Source: CAZRVH01 sp964624905
GTDB lineage: Bacteria > Patescibacteriota > Gracilibacteria > Peribacterales > Peribacteraceae
DNA: 64,000 nt
Assembly: GCA_964624905.1 (NCBI GenBank)
Contig: CAZUYK010000003.1
Span: 21,154-85,153, forward strand
Direction: 5' to 3'
The notes below the pieces were generated by a model, which was not told the origin of the DNA, did no database searches, and saw only the letters and a program-made list of their open reading frames with translations. The translations under genes and the position numbers were made by a program. Position 1 is the stretch's first letter. Every line of letters begins with the position of its first letter. Positions 34,833-44,273 of the stretch are shown here, piece after piece.

Positions 34833-36986
34833 ATGGACAAGAAACACGCCGCCGAGCGCATCCTGAAGCTCCGGGACGAGATCTGGCGCCTGAACAAGGC
34901 GTACTTTATCGATGACAGGAGCGACGTGTCCGAAGACGTGCGCGACGCGCTGAAACAGGAGCTGATCAAGCTGGAAAAGGAACATCCGGAGCTGGTGACG
35001 CCCGACTCCCCCACCCAACGCGTGGGCGCGCCGCTGGACGGACGCCTGCCGAAGATCGCGCACATCACGCCCAAGGAATCCTTGCAGGACGCGTTCAGCA
35101 AGGAGGAAGTGGCGGACTGGATGGACCAGATGAAACGGGGGCTCGGCGACGAGAAGAAACAGATCGACATCATGACGGAGCTGAAGATCGACGGACTCAA
35201 CATCACGCTCATTTACCAGAAGACGGAATCGAACAAGAAGGAAATCCGCTACGACCTCATGCGCGCGGTGACGCGCGGCAACGGTTTGCAAGGCGAGGAC
35301 GTGACGCACACGGTACGCACCATCGAGAGCATTCCATTGTCACTCACCGTGCCGGCGCCGAAAGAGGATGCGCCAGACCTGCTGGAAATCGGCGGCGAGG
35401 TGTACCTGACGAAGGCGGGACTGGATAAGATCAACAAGGATCTCCCGAACGAGGAGAAGTTCGCCAACCCCCGCAATGCCGCCGCGGGCAGCGTGCGCCA
35501 GCTGGACCCGCAAGTGGCGGCCGGCCGCGACCTGCGCATGTTCTGCTATTCCTTCGGCGCAGCTGCCGCGGATGCATTCGGATTGGAATCGCAGGAAGCG
35601 ATCCTCACGTTCATGCAGGATGCGCACCTCCCCGTGCACCCGGGCTTCAAGGTGGTCAAGGGATTGGATGCGGTGGAAAAAATCTACGCGGAGATCCAAC
35701 GAAAACGCGAGTCACTCCCGTTCGACATCGACGGTCTGGTGCTGAAGGCCAACGACAGGAAGATCCAGCGCGATTTGGGATCGACCGCGAAAGCGCCGCG
35801 CTGGGCGCGCGCCTACAAATTCCCCGCGGAGGAAAAGACGGCGCAGATCCTGGATATCATTTTGCAGGTAGGACGCACGGGGGCCATCACGCCGGTCGCG
35901 CACCTCACGGCGACGCAGCTGGCGGGAACGACGGTGACGCGCGCGACGCTGCACAACGCGGACGAGATCGAACGCCTCGGCGTGCGCATCGGTGACACGG
36001 TGATCGTGCGCAAAGCCGGCGACATCATCCCGGAGGTGGTGCAGGTACTGGAAAACCTGCGTCCGAGCGACGCGAAGACATACAAGTTCCCGAAGGAATG
36101 CCCCCAGTGCGGCACGCATCTGGTACGGCCGGACGGCGAAGTGGCCTATTACTGCCCCAACAAGGAATGCCCCGGCGTGAAGAGAGAGAGCATCGAGCAC
36201 CTCACGTCTCGCTACGCGTTCAACATCGAAGGACTCGGCAAGGAAACGGTGGACCTGCTCCTGGACCAGGGGCTTATCGCGGACAGCGCGGATATTTTCT
36301 TTTTGCAGGCCGAAGATCTGCTGAACCTTCCCTCCTTCAAGGAGAAGAAGACCGAGAATATCCTGGCATCGATCGAAAAGGCGAAACGCATTCCCCTCGA
36401 CCGCTTCCTATTCGCCCTCGGCATCCGCCACGTGGGACGCGAGACGGCCGAAGTGCTGGCCACCCGCACTGCGTGGCCGGTGAGCGAAATGACGATCGAG
36501 GAAGCCGACACCAGCCTGCAAGTATCGCTCTTCGCGGAGAAGAAGACGATCACGGTGGAAGCGCTCACGGTGGCGCAGGTGGAAGAAACGCTGCGCGGAC
36601 TGAACGAGGAAGACCTCGCCGCCATCGACGGGATCGGGACGGTGGTGGCGCACAGCGTGACGGAGTGGATAGGCCTGAAGGAACACCGCGAACTGCTGCA
36701 CAAGTTCCAGAAAGCGGGCGTGGTATGCCTGAAACCGCAGAAGAGCGCGGCCGCCCAGGTATTCGAAGGACTGACCTTCGTGCTTACGGGCACGCTGCCG
36801 ACGTTGAGCCGGGAAGACGCGAAGAAGATGATCAAGGACCGCGGAGGAAAGGTCAGCGGATCGGTCAGCAAGAAAACGGACTACGTGCTGATGGGCGAGG
36901 ACGCCGGAAGCAAAGCCGACGACGCGGCGAAGCTGGGCGTGAAGACGGTCGGCGAGGAGGAATTCCTGAAGATGCTGGAAGGGTAA
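34833..36986 (+). CDS. ligA: NAD-dependent DNA ligase
   Basis: Replicative and repair ligase of 717 residues with full domain order. Ia and adenylation domain with nucleophile Lys118 in ELKIDG, and NPRNAAAGSVRQLD. OB fold near 370-440 (LQVGRTGAITPVAHL). Four-cysteine zinc finger (CPQCGTHLVRPDG and CPNKECPG). HhH repeats (FALGIRHVGRETAEVL). C-terminal BRCT domain (FVLTGTLPTLSREDAKKMI). The start at 34833 matches the family N-terminus and a -10; an upstream in-frame start at 34716 has no homology. Confidence 0.95.
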   Translation: MDKKHAAERILKLRDEIWRLNKAYFIDDRSDVSEDVRDALKQELIKLEKEHPELVTPDSPTQRVGAPLDGRLPKIAHITPKESLQDAFSKEEVADWMDQMKRGLGDEKKQIDIMTELKIDGLNITLIYQKTESNKKEIRYDLMRAVTRGNGLQGEDVTHTVRTIESIPLSLTVPAPKEDAPDLLEIGGEVYLTKAGLDKINKDLPNEEKFANPRNAAAGSVRQLDPQVAAGRDLRMFCYSFGAAAADAFGLESQEAILTFMQDAHLPVHPGFKVVKGLDAVEKIYAEIQRKRESLPFDIDGLVLKANDRKIQRDLGSTAKAPRWARAYKFPAEEKTAQILDIILQVGRTGAITPVAHLTATQLAGTTVTRATLHNADEIERLGVRIGDTVIVRKAGDIIPEVVQVLENLRPSDAKTYKFPKECPQCGTHLVRPDGEVAYYCPNKECPGVKRESIEHLTSRYAFNIEGLGKETVDLLLDQGLIADSADIFFLQAEDLLNLPSFKEKKTENILASIEKAKRIPLDRFLFALGIRHVGRETAEVLATRTAWPVSEMTIEEADTSLQVSLFAEKKTITVEALTVAQVEETLRGLNEEDLAAIDGIGTVVAHSVTEWIGLKEHRELLHKFQKAGVVCLKPQKSAAAQVFEGLTFVLTGTLPTLSREDAKKMIKDRGGKVSGSVSKKTDYVLMGEDAGSKADDAAKLGVKTVGEEEFLKMLEG

Positions 36987-36992
36987 TCCCCT

Positions 36993-37415
36993 TCAGTACT
37001 TGCGCTGGTATTTTCCGCGCTCGAGGTCCTTCAGGATGTCGTGCACGAACATCATGCACTGGAGATTCTGGGAACACACTTCGAACGCCATCATATCGCG
37101 CTCTTCCAAAGCGTCCTGTTCGCGCCATCGGTCGCACTTCTGATGCGCGTCACTGATCCTTTGCTGGAGATACATCCGGGCCGCCAGCACCTCCTTCGCA
37201 AGAAGACAGATGGTGATCCTCTCTTTTACTTCGCCCCGGGCGTCATCGACAATCTGCTTTCTCTCTTCCCGGCGCTCGGCCTCGCCGGGCAAGTCGCTGT
37301 CCTTGAAAATATCACCTGCCAGAAAGCGCGCGTCGACGCACTCGACGAGCGTATCCGCATACTCATCGACGCCCCATACGTCCTCGGTATCGACGATCCT
37401 GTTCCGTGGAAGCAT
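36993..37415 (-). CDS. Uncharacterised helical protein, 140 aa
   Basis: No family recognised. Mostly charged helices rich in Arg, Glu and Asp (GEAERREERKQIVDDARGEV), with cysteines at scattered positions (ECVD, TICLL, QKCDRW, EVCSQNLQC). No signal or membrane segment. The start is uncertain: the ATG at 37415 has a TGTCAT hexamer 6 bases upstream, while an ATG at 37457 would add 14 residues. It converges with ligA, with stops 6 bases apart. Confidence 0.55.
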   Translation of the reverse strand: MLPRNRIVDTEDVWGVDEYADTLVECVDARFLAGDIFKDSDLPGEAERREERKQIVDDARGEVKERITICLLAKEVLAARMYLQQRISDAHQKCDRWREQDALEERDMMAFEVCSQNLQCMMFVHDILKDLERGKYQRKY

Positions 37416-37489
37416 GCGCCTATGACACTCCCATAAACCAAATACGTCAAGATGCATGCGATTGGCATGTCCTGGCGCCGTAACTCCTG

Positions 37490-37495
37490 TATCCT
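37490..37495 (+). promoter_or_regulatory. -10 element, leaderless, for 37502
   Basis: TATCCT ends 6 bases before the ATG at 37502. Confidence 0.55.
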
Positions 37496-37501
37496 AGGGC
37501 C

Positions 37502-38389
37502 ATGAACTTCCTCCAGGACCATTTCTCGGCTTTCACGGATTTCCAGTTGCTCGACACGGGCGACGGATACCGCCTGGAACAATGGGGACCCTACCGCCTC
37601 GCGCGACCGGATCCCCAGATCATCTGGAACAAGCACCTGGACGACAACGAATGGAACGCCTGCGACGCCCGGTATGAAACCCGCGGGGACAAAGGCAACT
37701 GGAACATGATCACGAAGATGCCCGCGTCCTGGCCGATCAAGTACGACGTGCCGGGAACGTCGACGCAGCTCTCGTTCAAGGCGCGCCTCACGCCGTTCAA
37801 GCACACGGGAGTGTTCGCAGAGCAGGCGGCGAACTGGGAGTGGATGGCCAAGAAGCTGGACGGAAAGAAGGGACGCAAGATCCTGAACCTGTTCGGATAC
37901 ACCGGCGCGGCGAGCGTGATGCTCACGGCGCTCGGACACAGCGTGACGCACGTGGACGCCAGCAAGCCGGCGATCGGTTGGGCGAAGGAAAACCAGGAAC
38001 TGAACAAGCTCCCTGCGGATTCCATCCGTTGGATACTGGACGACGCGTCCAAGTTCGTGATGCGCGAGATCAAGCGCGGCCAGAAGTACGACGGCATCAT
38101 CATGGATCCTCCGGCGTTCGGACACTCCCCCGACGGACGCACGTGGAAATTCAACGACGACGTGCCGAATCTTTTGAGCGATTGCGTGGAACTGCTGACG
38201 GATGACGCGGATTTCCTGATCATCAACGGATACGCGACGAACTCCTCGGCGATCGCATTGAAGAACCTGCTGGAAGACGCGACGGCGAAGAAAAAAGGAA
38301 AACTGGAATACGGCGAACTGTGCCTGGAGCAGAAGGACAAACGGCTGATCTCCACGGGCATCTTCGCACGCTGGTCGCAGGCGATGTAA
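37502..38389 (+). CDS. SAM-dependent RNA methyltransferase, RlmI-like
   Basis: Class I methyltransferase of 295 residues with the PF10672-type fold used by 23S rRNA cytosine-C5 methylases such as RlmI/RlmK. No PUA domain at the N-terminus, so shorter than RlmI. Motif I is NLFGYTGAASVMLTALG at about 132-148, motif II VTHVDASKPAIGWAKEN, and motif IV is IIMDPPAFGHS, with the DPP(A/S)F signature. The exact base target cannot be told. Confidence 0.88.
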   Translation: MNFLQDHFSAFTDFQLLDTGDGYRLEQWGPYRLARPDPQIIWNKHLDDNEWNACDARYETRGDKGNWNMITKMPASWPIKYDVPGTSTQLSFKARLTPFKHTGVFAEQAANWEWMAKKLDGKKGRKILNLFGYTGAASVMLTALGHSVTHVDASKPAIGWAKENQELNKLPADSIRWILDDASKFVMREIKRGQKYDGIIMDPPAFGHSPDGRTWKFNDDVPNLLSDCVELLTDDADFLIINGYATNSSAIALKNLLEDATAKKKGKLEYGELCLEQKDKRLISTGIFARWSQAM

Positions 38390-38423
38390 AAATAATCATA
38401 CTTGGCAGCGTTCGGGCGAGTGC

Positions 38424-38429
38424 TACTGT
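38424..38429 (+). promoter_or_regulatory. -10 element, leaderless, for 38436
   Basis: TACTGT ends 6 bases before the ATG at 38436. Confidence 0.5.
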
Positions 38430-38435
38430 TTGGTC

Positions 38436-39188
38436 ATGTCGAACGCCCTCAAAGGGAGCGATTCCGGCAGACACTCAAAATCAAACGAACACCACAATAT
38501 TCCCTGTTCCCGCGGAGGCAGCGACCACGACGTGAATATTTCGGACGTGCCGAAAAGCCGGCATGCCGATTTCCACCAGTGGGCATCGAACCGGGATCCG
38601 GGACAACTGGCACGCCACATCGCGCTTCATTCCCTTGGCAAAGGGGAATCCAGCATCGGCAATGACAGGCTCAATACCCTTTTCCAAATCACAACCCTGC
38701 TGCAATGGTCCAACCTCTACGACGCGCATGCGTTCCGCCCGTCGGTGGACGTGTCGGGATACGCGTCCATGCTGACGGCGTTCGCGCATTTCAAAACGCA
38801 GATCATGGAAGAAATCGTATGGGTTCGCAAAACGATCGAGACACTGAACGGAAACGGCGACTTCCCGACGAATAATCACACCCTTCTTCCGCTGGCCCTC
38901 GGCTTCTTCGGGACAAAAAGCCCGAGCAAGGCGATAGAGGGACTGATGACGGAGGAGCATTACGGCATGCTCTCGTGGGTGAAGCCGATGAAGACGGAAA
39001 CGCGCGATGCCATCCTTGCGACGGTTCGCACGCACAAGGGACGCAATGATTCGAAGGAAAACACACTCTCGATATTGGGCATCCAGGAAAAACACCTCGT
39101 GCACGCGGACAAGCTGATCGACAAGGTGTTCTCGTTGAACGGCATCGCATTCGAACCGCCGCCCGAGCCGCGATCACCTCAGTGCTGA
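38436..39188 (+). CDS. HNH-like protein, 250 aa
   Basis: The first 50 residues hold EHHNIPCSRGGSDHDVNISD followed by KSRHADFHQWAS. The order HH-x-IP-x-SRGG, N, H-x3-H matches the core of HNH nucleases (compare HHIIPxSxGG), though only the N-terminal 45 residues carry it and the Zn-binding Cys pairs are missing. The rest (60-250) is helical, no family known. It may be a nuclease, a degenerate nuclease used as DNA binder, or a host protein using a similar motif. Transcribed from its own leaderless -10 after the methyltransferase. Confidence 0.6.
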   Translation: MSNALKGSDSGRHSKSNEHHNIPCSRGGSDHDVNISDVPKSRHADFHQWASNRDPGQLARHIALHSLGKGESSIGNDRLNTLFQITTLLQWSNLYDAHAFRPSVDVSGYASMLTAFAHFKTQIMEEIVWVRKTIETLNGNGDFPTNNHTLLPLALGFFGTKSPSKAIEGLMTEEHYGMLSWVKPMKTETRDAILATVRTHKGRNDSKENTLSILGIQEKHLVHADKLIDKVFSLNGIAFEPPPEPRSPQC

Positions 39189-39205
39189 GGGACAACCCAC
39201 GCTCC

Positions 39206-39823
39206 TTACATGAGATCCAAGAGCATGACTGCGGCCATCAGGGCCATGCCGAAATCCTCGATGATGGTTACTTTCGTGAGGGGGACCTTGATGAACGTAC
39301 CAAGGCATGCGCACTGGAATTTCCTTTTCTGCATGACGCTTTGCACGACGCCGATGCCGCTGAATGACATGAGGACCAATGCGAACCAGTTGGTGAAAAG
39401 GGGTTCGAAGCGGGTGAGATACGCGAGTCCGAGCAGCAATTCAAGGAACGGATACACGTAGCCGTACGCCTTCACGCGGCGGGCGAGCAGATCGTACGTG
39501 GAATACCCCTCCGCGAAACCCGGGACATCCAGCAACTTCAGGCCCGAGAAAACCAAAAAGAAACCCGCCATGAAATTCTGCATCGCGTCCGTCCAATGCG
39601 ATGGCGTGACGAGGGACACCGCGATCACAGGAAGAAGGATAAGCCCCACGATGATGAAGAGCGGCCTGTAGGTAGCGAAGAATCCTTCGGTCACCTCCAC
39701 TGAATGATGGGCGCTGTTCGCCGCATCGTTTTCGGGAACCAATTGCATGCCGCCGCATTTGGGGCACGTTCCCGGGTGATCCTGGCGAATCTCGGGGTGC
39801 ATGGGGCAAACGTACATGGTCAT
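39206..39823 (-). CDS. Heavy-metal-binding domain plus MauE/DoxX-like membrane protein
   Basis: A 205-residue protein. Residues 1-35 form a heavy-metal-binding (YHS-like HMBD) motif: YVCPMHPEIRQDHPGTCPKC followed by GGMQLVPE, as seen at the ends of copper and silver pumps. From about 55 there are four to five membrane helices with the MauE/DoxX pattern (FMAGFFLVFSGLKLLDVPGF; AYGYVYPFLELLLGLAYL; KFQCACLGTFIKVPLT). The Cys pair CAC in the last part fits redox transfer. The start is placed after the minus-strand TATACT at 39846-39851; earlier in-frame ATGs lie upstream of it. Confidence 0.82.
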   Translation of the reverse strand: MTMYVCPMHPEIRQDHPGTCPKCGGMQLVPENDAANSAHHSVEVTEGFFATYRPLFIIVGLILLPVIAVSLVTPSHWTDAMQNFMAGFFLVFSGLKLLDVPGFAEGYSTYDLLARRVKAYGYVYPFLELLLGLAYLTRFEPLFTNWFALVLMSFSGIGVVQSVMQKRKFQCACLGTFIKVPLTKVTIIEDFGMALMAAVMLLDLM

Positions 39824-39981
39824 GGGAAGGGGTGGAAACGCCGGGAAGTATAGCATTTGCTGGGTTTTTGAGGCTATTTCAATCCGAAGAAAAATGTGGC
39901 AGCCTTGATTTTTAGGCGAGAAATCGCTATTCAATGCCCCTGCAAACGCAGTTTTAGGCGCTTGCTCTTCCTTATTGTCCC

Positions 39982-41316
39982 ATGAGACTGACAAAAATGG
40001 TGTGTACCCTCGGACCCACCTCCAACTCCCCCGAAGGAATCCGCGCGCTTGCGAAGGCCGGCATGAACGTCGCTCGTCTCAATTTCTCGCACGGAACGGT
40101 GCAGAGCCAGCAGGAAGTCCTGCAGCGCGTGAAAGCCGTGAACGCCGAGGGCGAATTCACGCTTGGTATCCTCCTGGATACGAAGGGCGCGGAAATCCGC
40201 ACGGGCGAAGTCACCGAGCCGATCATCGTCGTGCCGGGACAGGAAGTCCTCTTCTCCTTCGAGGAGATCGCGAACCCCGACCTAACGGTCATCCGCGTGA
40301 ACTACAAGGAATTCAGCCAGGACGTGAAGAAGGCCGAGTGCATCCTCGTCGACAACGGCGAGACGATCTTTGACGTCATCGAGGTCCGTGCCGACGGAGC
40401 TGTACACGCAAAGAGCCGTGACAACGGCAAGATCGGTTCCCGCCGCCACATTAACCTTCCGGGCGCGGACGTGTCCCTTCCGTCCCTCATGCCGACCGAT
40501 TGGGAAGCCATCGAGATGGGATGCAAGGAAGACGCCGACTTCGTCGCATTGTCCTTCATCCGCCGCGGAGACGAGATCCCCGAGGTGCGCGAATTCATCA
40601 AGAAGCACGGCGGCACCATGAAGATCATCACGAAGGTGGAGACGCGCCAGTCGGTGGAAGACATCGAGGCCGTCATCCGCGAGTCCGACGGCATCATGGT
40701 GGCCCGCGGCGACCTGGGAGCGGAAATGCCCTTCGAGAAAATCCCCCGCGTCCAAAACGACATCGTCGACCGCTGCATCAAGGCCGGAAAGCCGGTGATC
40801 GTCGCCACGCACATGTTGGAAAGCATGATCCAGAACCCCATCCCGACTCGCGCCGAAGTGACGGACGTGTTCCATGCGGCGGAAACGTACGCAGACTCAA
40901 CGATGCTCTCGGGCGAGTCCGCGAACGGCAAATACCCCTTCAAGTCCGCCGAATCCATGGCGAAGATCCTCGTGGAAGCCGAATCGACGAAGCAGCGCGG
41001 ATCCATCGTGGAGCGCGCGCCGCACCACTCCGACGCCATGCGCATCATCAACGAAGCGAAGGCCGACGACGTGGAAGCGATCGTGATCTCGACTGAAACG
41101 GAAGAATTGCCCGCGGCCATCTCGGCCCTGCGCCCGAACATGCCCATCGTCGTCTGCTCCGGCAACGCGAAGATCCTGCGCATGCTCCAGTTGCGCTTCG
41201 CCATCTATCCCGTCGCAGGCAGCGACCTCTCCGGAGCCAAGAAGTGGCTGAAGGCCGGAACCAAGGTGGTCACCGCTTCCGCGGACAACCCGGCCCCCTC
41301 GGTCGTCACCCTCTGA
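39982..41316 (+). CDS. pyk: Pyruvate kinase
   Basis: Converts phosphoenolpyruvate and ADP to pyruvate and ATP. It has 444 residues, a little shorter than the common 470-residue form. The A and B domains are intact: ARLNFSHGT near 30, active-site lysine segment KIITKVETRQSVEDIEAV, MVARGDLGAEMP and MLESMIQNPIPTRAEVTDV. The C-domain is compact with no added PEP-utilising domain. It lies 36 bases before enolase on the same strand, so the last two glycolytic steps are one operon ending at the terminator at 42639. Confidence 0.94.
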   Translation: MRLTKMVCTLGPTSNSPEGIRALAKAGMNVARLNFSHGTVQSQQEVLQRVKAVNAEGEFTLGILLDTKGAEIRTGEVTEPIIVVPGQEVLFSFEEIANPDLTVIRVNYKEFSQDVKKAECILVDNGETIFDVIEVRADGAVHAKSRDNGKIGSRRHINLPGADVSLPSLMPTDWEAIEMGCKEDADFVALSFIRRGDEIPEVREFIKKHGGTMKIITKVETRQSVEDIEAVIRESDGIMVARGDLGAEMPFEKIPRVQNDIVDRCIKAGKPVIVATHMLESMIQNPIPTRAEVTDVFHAAETYADSTMLSGESANGKYPFKSAESMAKILVEAESTKQRGSIVERAPHHSDAMRIINEAKADDVEAIVISTETEELPAAISALRPNMPIVVCSGNAKILRMLQLRFAIYPVAGSDLSGAKKWLKAGTKVVTASADNPAPSVVTL

Positions 41317-41352
41317 TCTCCTACACACCTACTTCCTACCTCCTAACATCAC

Positions 41353-42618
41353 ATGCCTACCATCGTCTCCCTCAAGGCCCGACAAATCCTCGACTCCCGC
41401 GGCAACCCCACGGTGGAAGTCGACTGCATGCTCGATGACGGTTCCTTCGGCCGCGCGGCCGTGCCGTCCGGAGCATCCACCGGTTCGCACGAAGCGCTCG
41501 AGCTGCGCGACGGCGACAAGTCCGTTTACCTCGGCAAATCCGTCCTGAAGGCCGTGGAGAACGTGAACACGGCGATCGCCAACGAATTGAAGGGAAAGGA
41601 CGTCTCCGACCAGCGCGCCATCGACGCCGCCATGCTCGCCCTGGACGGAACGCCGAACAAGTCCAAGCTGGGAGCCAATGCCATCCTGGGCGCTTCCATG
41701 GCCGTCTCCAAGGCCCGCGCCGCCAGCGAGAAACTGCCGCTCTACGCTTCGCTCGCGAAGCAGTTCGGCGTGGCCGACACGACGCTGCTCCCCGTCCCCT
41801 TGATGAACGTCATCAACGGAGGCGCGCACGCGGACAGCGGACTCTCCTTCCAGGAGTGCATGCTCGTCCCCACGGATTTCAACACCTTCAGCGACGCGCT
41901 TCGCGCCGGAGCCGAGGTATTCCACAACCTCAAATCCATCCTGAAGGCCAAGGGTCACGTCACGGCCGTCGGCGATGAAGGAGGATTCGCCCCGCACCTC
42001 ACGAACAGCGACGACGCGTTCGCCGTGCTGACGGAAGCGATCGAGAAGGCCGGCTACACGGGCCGCATCAAATTCGCCATCGACGCCGCCGCATCCGAGT
42101 TCTACAAGGACGGCATGTACCACATCGACGGGAAGACTCTCTCCTCCCAGGAACTCGTCGCCTACTACGAAGCGCTCTGCGCCAAGTACCCGATCGTTTC
42201 CATCGAGGACAGCCACGCCGAGGATGACTGGGAAGGTTTCCAGACGATGGTGCAAAAGATGGAAGGAAAGGTGCAGATCGTCGGAGACGACTTGCTCGTC
42301 ACGAACGTCCAGCGCATCGAGAAGGCCATCGGCTCCAAGGCCGCGTCCAGCGTGCTCATCAAGCTGAACCAGATCGGATCCGTTTCCGAGACCGTCGACG
42401 CCATCCAGATGGCGCAGAAGGCCGGATGGACCGCCATCTCCAGCCACCGCTCCGGAGAAACCGAAGACACCTTCATCGCGGATCTCGCGGTGGGACTCGG
42501 CACGGGACAAATCAAGACCGGTTCCCTCTCCCGCACGGACCGCATCTGCAAGTACAACCAGCTCCTGCGCATCGAGGAAGAACTCGGTTCCAAGGCCCGC
42601 TACGTGAGCCCGTTCTAA
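41353..42618 (+). CDS. eno: Enolase
   Basis: Converts 2-phosphoglycerate to phosphoenolpyruvate. It has 421 residues. Family motifs: QILDSRGNPTVEVD (11-24), GAxSTGxHEA as GASTGSHEALELRDGD, metal ligands in AIDAAASEFY, SIEDSHAEDDWEGF and GDDLLVTN, catalytic lysine in IKLNQIGSVSET and ISSHRSGETEDTFIADLAVG. Complete and conserved to the C-terminus. Second gene of the pyk-eno operon. Confidence 0.96.
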   Translation: MPTIVSLKARQILDSRGNPTVEVDCMLDDGSFGRAAVPSGASTGSHEALELRDGDKSVYLGKSVLKAVENVNTAIANELKGKDVSDQRAIDAAMLALDGTPNKSKLGANAILGASMAVSKARAASEKLPLYASLAKQFGVADTTLLPVPLMNVINGGAHADSGLSFQECMLVPTDFNTFSDALRAGAEVFHNLKSILKAKGHVTAVGDEGGFAPHLTNSDDAFAVLTEAIEKAGYTGRIKFAIDAAASEFYKDGMYHIDGKTLSSQELVAYYEALCAKYPIVSIEDSHAEDDWEGFQTMVQKMEGKVQIVGDDLLVTNVQRIEKAIGSKAASSVLIKLNQIGSVSETVDAIQMAQKAGWTAISSHRSGETEDTFIADLAVGLGTGQIKTGSLSRTDRICKYNQLLRIEEELGSKARYVSPF

Positions 42619-42638
42619 GCCAAACCGAACATCGAACT

Positions 42639-42664
42639 AAAAGCGCCCCTCGAGGGGCGCTTTT
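42639..42664. terminator. Bidirectional terminator after eno
   Basis: AAAAGCGCCCCTCGAGGGGCGCTTTT split as AAAAGCGCCCC and GGGGCGCTTTT: a perfect inverted repeat with A/T flanks on both sides. It also serves the convergent adenylate-kinase-like gene ending at 42696. Confidence 0.92.
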
Positions 42665-42695
42665 CAATATCAATCGTAAGATGCGGTGATGACGC

Positions 42696-43412
42696 TCAGT
42701 AGGCGGGCACAGCGACGCGGCTGTGTCCGTGGTCACTGACCTTGGTTTCCTTCCTGTGGGCCTGGGGCAGAAGCTTCAGGATACGTTCGGCCATGATGCC
42801 GCGCACTTGTTCGATATCGCCCAGGGCGTCGATAAGCAGGAGTTTGTCGCGCTCCGCGAAGCGGGGAAGGACCACGTCCTTCAGCATCTTCCCATCATCC
42901 AGGCGCCTGCTTCGCTTTTCCGGATCAATATCTTCAGGACGGGGAATTCTGCCCTCTTCAATCGCCTTCTCTCCGCGCTTGATCATACGCTCTTCCGCCA
43001 CCTCCGCGGGAACATCGAGGAACACCATGATGTCCTTCCTGCCGAGCTCGTCCATGAGATCCATGTACGGTCCCGTCTGATCCTCCGTGCGCGGCGCGCC
43101 GTCGATCACGGCGATCGCCCTTCTATCGATCTCGCGGATCCACTGCCAGATGTTATCGTTGATAATCTCCGCGGGGACCATGATGCCGTTCTCCTGGTAC
43201 TGCTGGCAGACGAGTCCGAACTCGGTTCCTTCCTCTTTCTCCCTGCGAATACGATCGCCCGTCCCCAGGTAGGAATACTGCAAGCCGCGTTCTTTGATCT
43301 GCTGTTCCAGGTATTCGTTCGCGGTCCCCTTGCCGGAGCCCGGAAGGCCGGAAATGCAGATGGTATCGATGGTCTGGGCGTCGTCGGACGCCATATTGAC
43401 GGTTTGATGCAT
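42696..43412 (-). CDS. adk: Adenylate kinase-like nucleoside monophosphate kinase
   Basis: P-loop kinase of 238 residues that phosphorylates AMP or a related NMP. P-loop GLPGSGKGT at 22-30, NMP-binding helix with NGIMVPAEIINDNIWQWI, and the motif DGAPRTEDQTGPYM, where the common form is DGFPRT. Lid region has KRGEKAIEEGRIPRPED, then RLDD, and no zinc cysteines. About 20 residues longer than usual, with a loop after the lid. It is not next to secY as in many bacteria. ATG 43412 is chosen; 43394 is an in-frame alternative. Confidence 0.82.
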   Translation of the reverse strand: MHQTVNMASDDAQTIDTICISGLPGSGKGTANEYLEQQIKERGLQYSYLGTGDRIRREKEEGTEFGLVCQQYQENGIMVPAEIINDNIWQWIREIDRRAIAVIDGAPRTEDQTGPYMDLMDELGRKDIMVFLDVPAEVAEERMIKRGEKAIEEGRIPRPEDIDPEKRSRRLDDGKMLKDVVLPRFAERDKLLLIDALGDIEQVRGIMAERILKLLPQAHRKETKVSDHGHSRVAVPAY

Positions 43413-43556
43413 AACAATGACGGAAAATGGAGAATGCACGCGGAACCGGCATTCCGACGCCGCGCGAGCAGAGCTTGTACCTTTTGGCCAAATTAATTGC
43501 AAGGGTTTTTTGGCCCAAGTGAGCTGTTTTCCCCTAGTTTTGCCATCGAGGAAGCC

Positions 43557-44147
43557 TTAATCCGTCACCATCACGTACTCGAAGTGCGAGTAGCAGGCCG
43601 GAGCCCCGCCGCCCGCGGGTTCGTAGTCGCGATTCAACGTGATGGTCACGAGATTGCGCGGATTGGATTTGAGGATGACCGCGGAGTCGGCGGCACTGAT
43701 TGTGCGCGGAGACATGTACGTATCCGCATCCGCCACCTCGCTCACGATCGTCTTGCCATCGCCGGACACGCAGCCAAGACCGATCATCCCCCGACCCGCG
43801 TAGGAATTTCCTTCGTTATCGCCGAGGAATTCCCGCAGGGCCGCCGTCTCGCCATCGGTGATGTTGAAAAATACATACTGGTACGTCTTGCAATTGCTCT
43901 CGCAGAACGGCTCCCTCGCTTCCCTCTTCGTCACGTATCCGGTGAGTGTCACCATGCCGAGGTAGCCCTTGTCCGTCCTTCGGAATTCACCGGCATCCCA
44001 AGACGGCGACGAAGACGCGACGCGGGAGGCGGCAGGGTTTGACGACGCGGAAGAAGACGACGAAGAACCGCCATCGGTCGAAGCACCCCAGCATCCGGAA
44101 AGAAGCAGGAGACTGAGAAGGCCGGCGGAAGAGGGCGAAAAACGCAT
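43557..44147 (-). CDS. Lipoprotein of unknown function, 196 aa
   Basis: Signal with lipobox LLSGC (Cys19), a Ser-rich linker to about 48, then a beta-rich outer domain. It contains six more cysteines, among them CESNC and LGCVSGDG. The stretch YLGMVTLTGYVTKREAREPF suggests an OB-fold-like strand start, but no family is recognised. A -10 (TAGTAT) 15 bases upstream gives a short leader. Confidence 0.72.
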   Translation of the reverse strand: MRFSPSSAGLLSLLLLSGCWGASTDGGSSSSSSASSNPAASRVASSSPSWDAGEFRRTDKGYLGMVTLTGYVTKREAREPFCESNCKTYQYVFFNITDGETAALREFLGDNEGNSYAGRGMIGLGCVSGDGKTIVSEVADADTYMSPRTISAADSAVILKSNPRNLVTITLNRDYEPAGGGAPACYSHFEYVMVTD

Positions 44148-44235
44148 AGGGAGAGATTGGTGATACTAAGACGGACGGTACGGCGAACTATGACAAGAAT
44201 CAAGCAAAGCCCTGATTTAAGCCTTTTTCTCATTA

Positions 44236-44264
44236 TTCACATATAACAATAAATATGTTATAAT
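44236..44264 (+). promoter_or_regulatory. Sigma-70-type promoter, leaderless
   Basis: TTCACA (44236-44241), 17-base spacer, TATAAT (44259-44264), ending 9 bases before the ATG at 44274. One of the few with both boxes near consensus. Confidence 0.75.
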
Positions 44265-44273
44265 TATACATTA

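Noticed and set aside
39824..39994. N-terminal extension of the metal-binding MauE-like protein
   Set aside because: It would overlap the pyruvate kinase start and lies upstream of a minus-strand TATACT at 39846-39851; the HMBD motif starts right after the chosen ATG.
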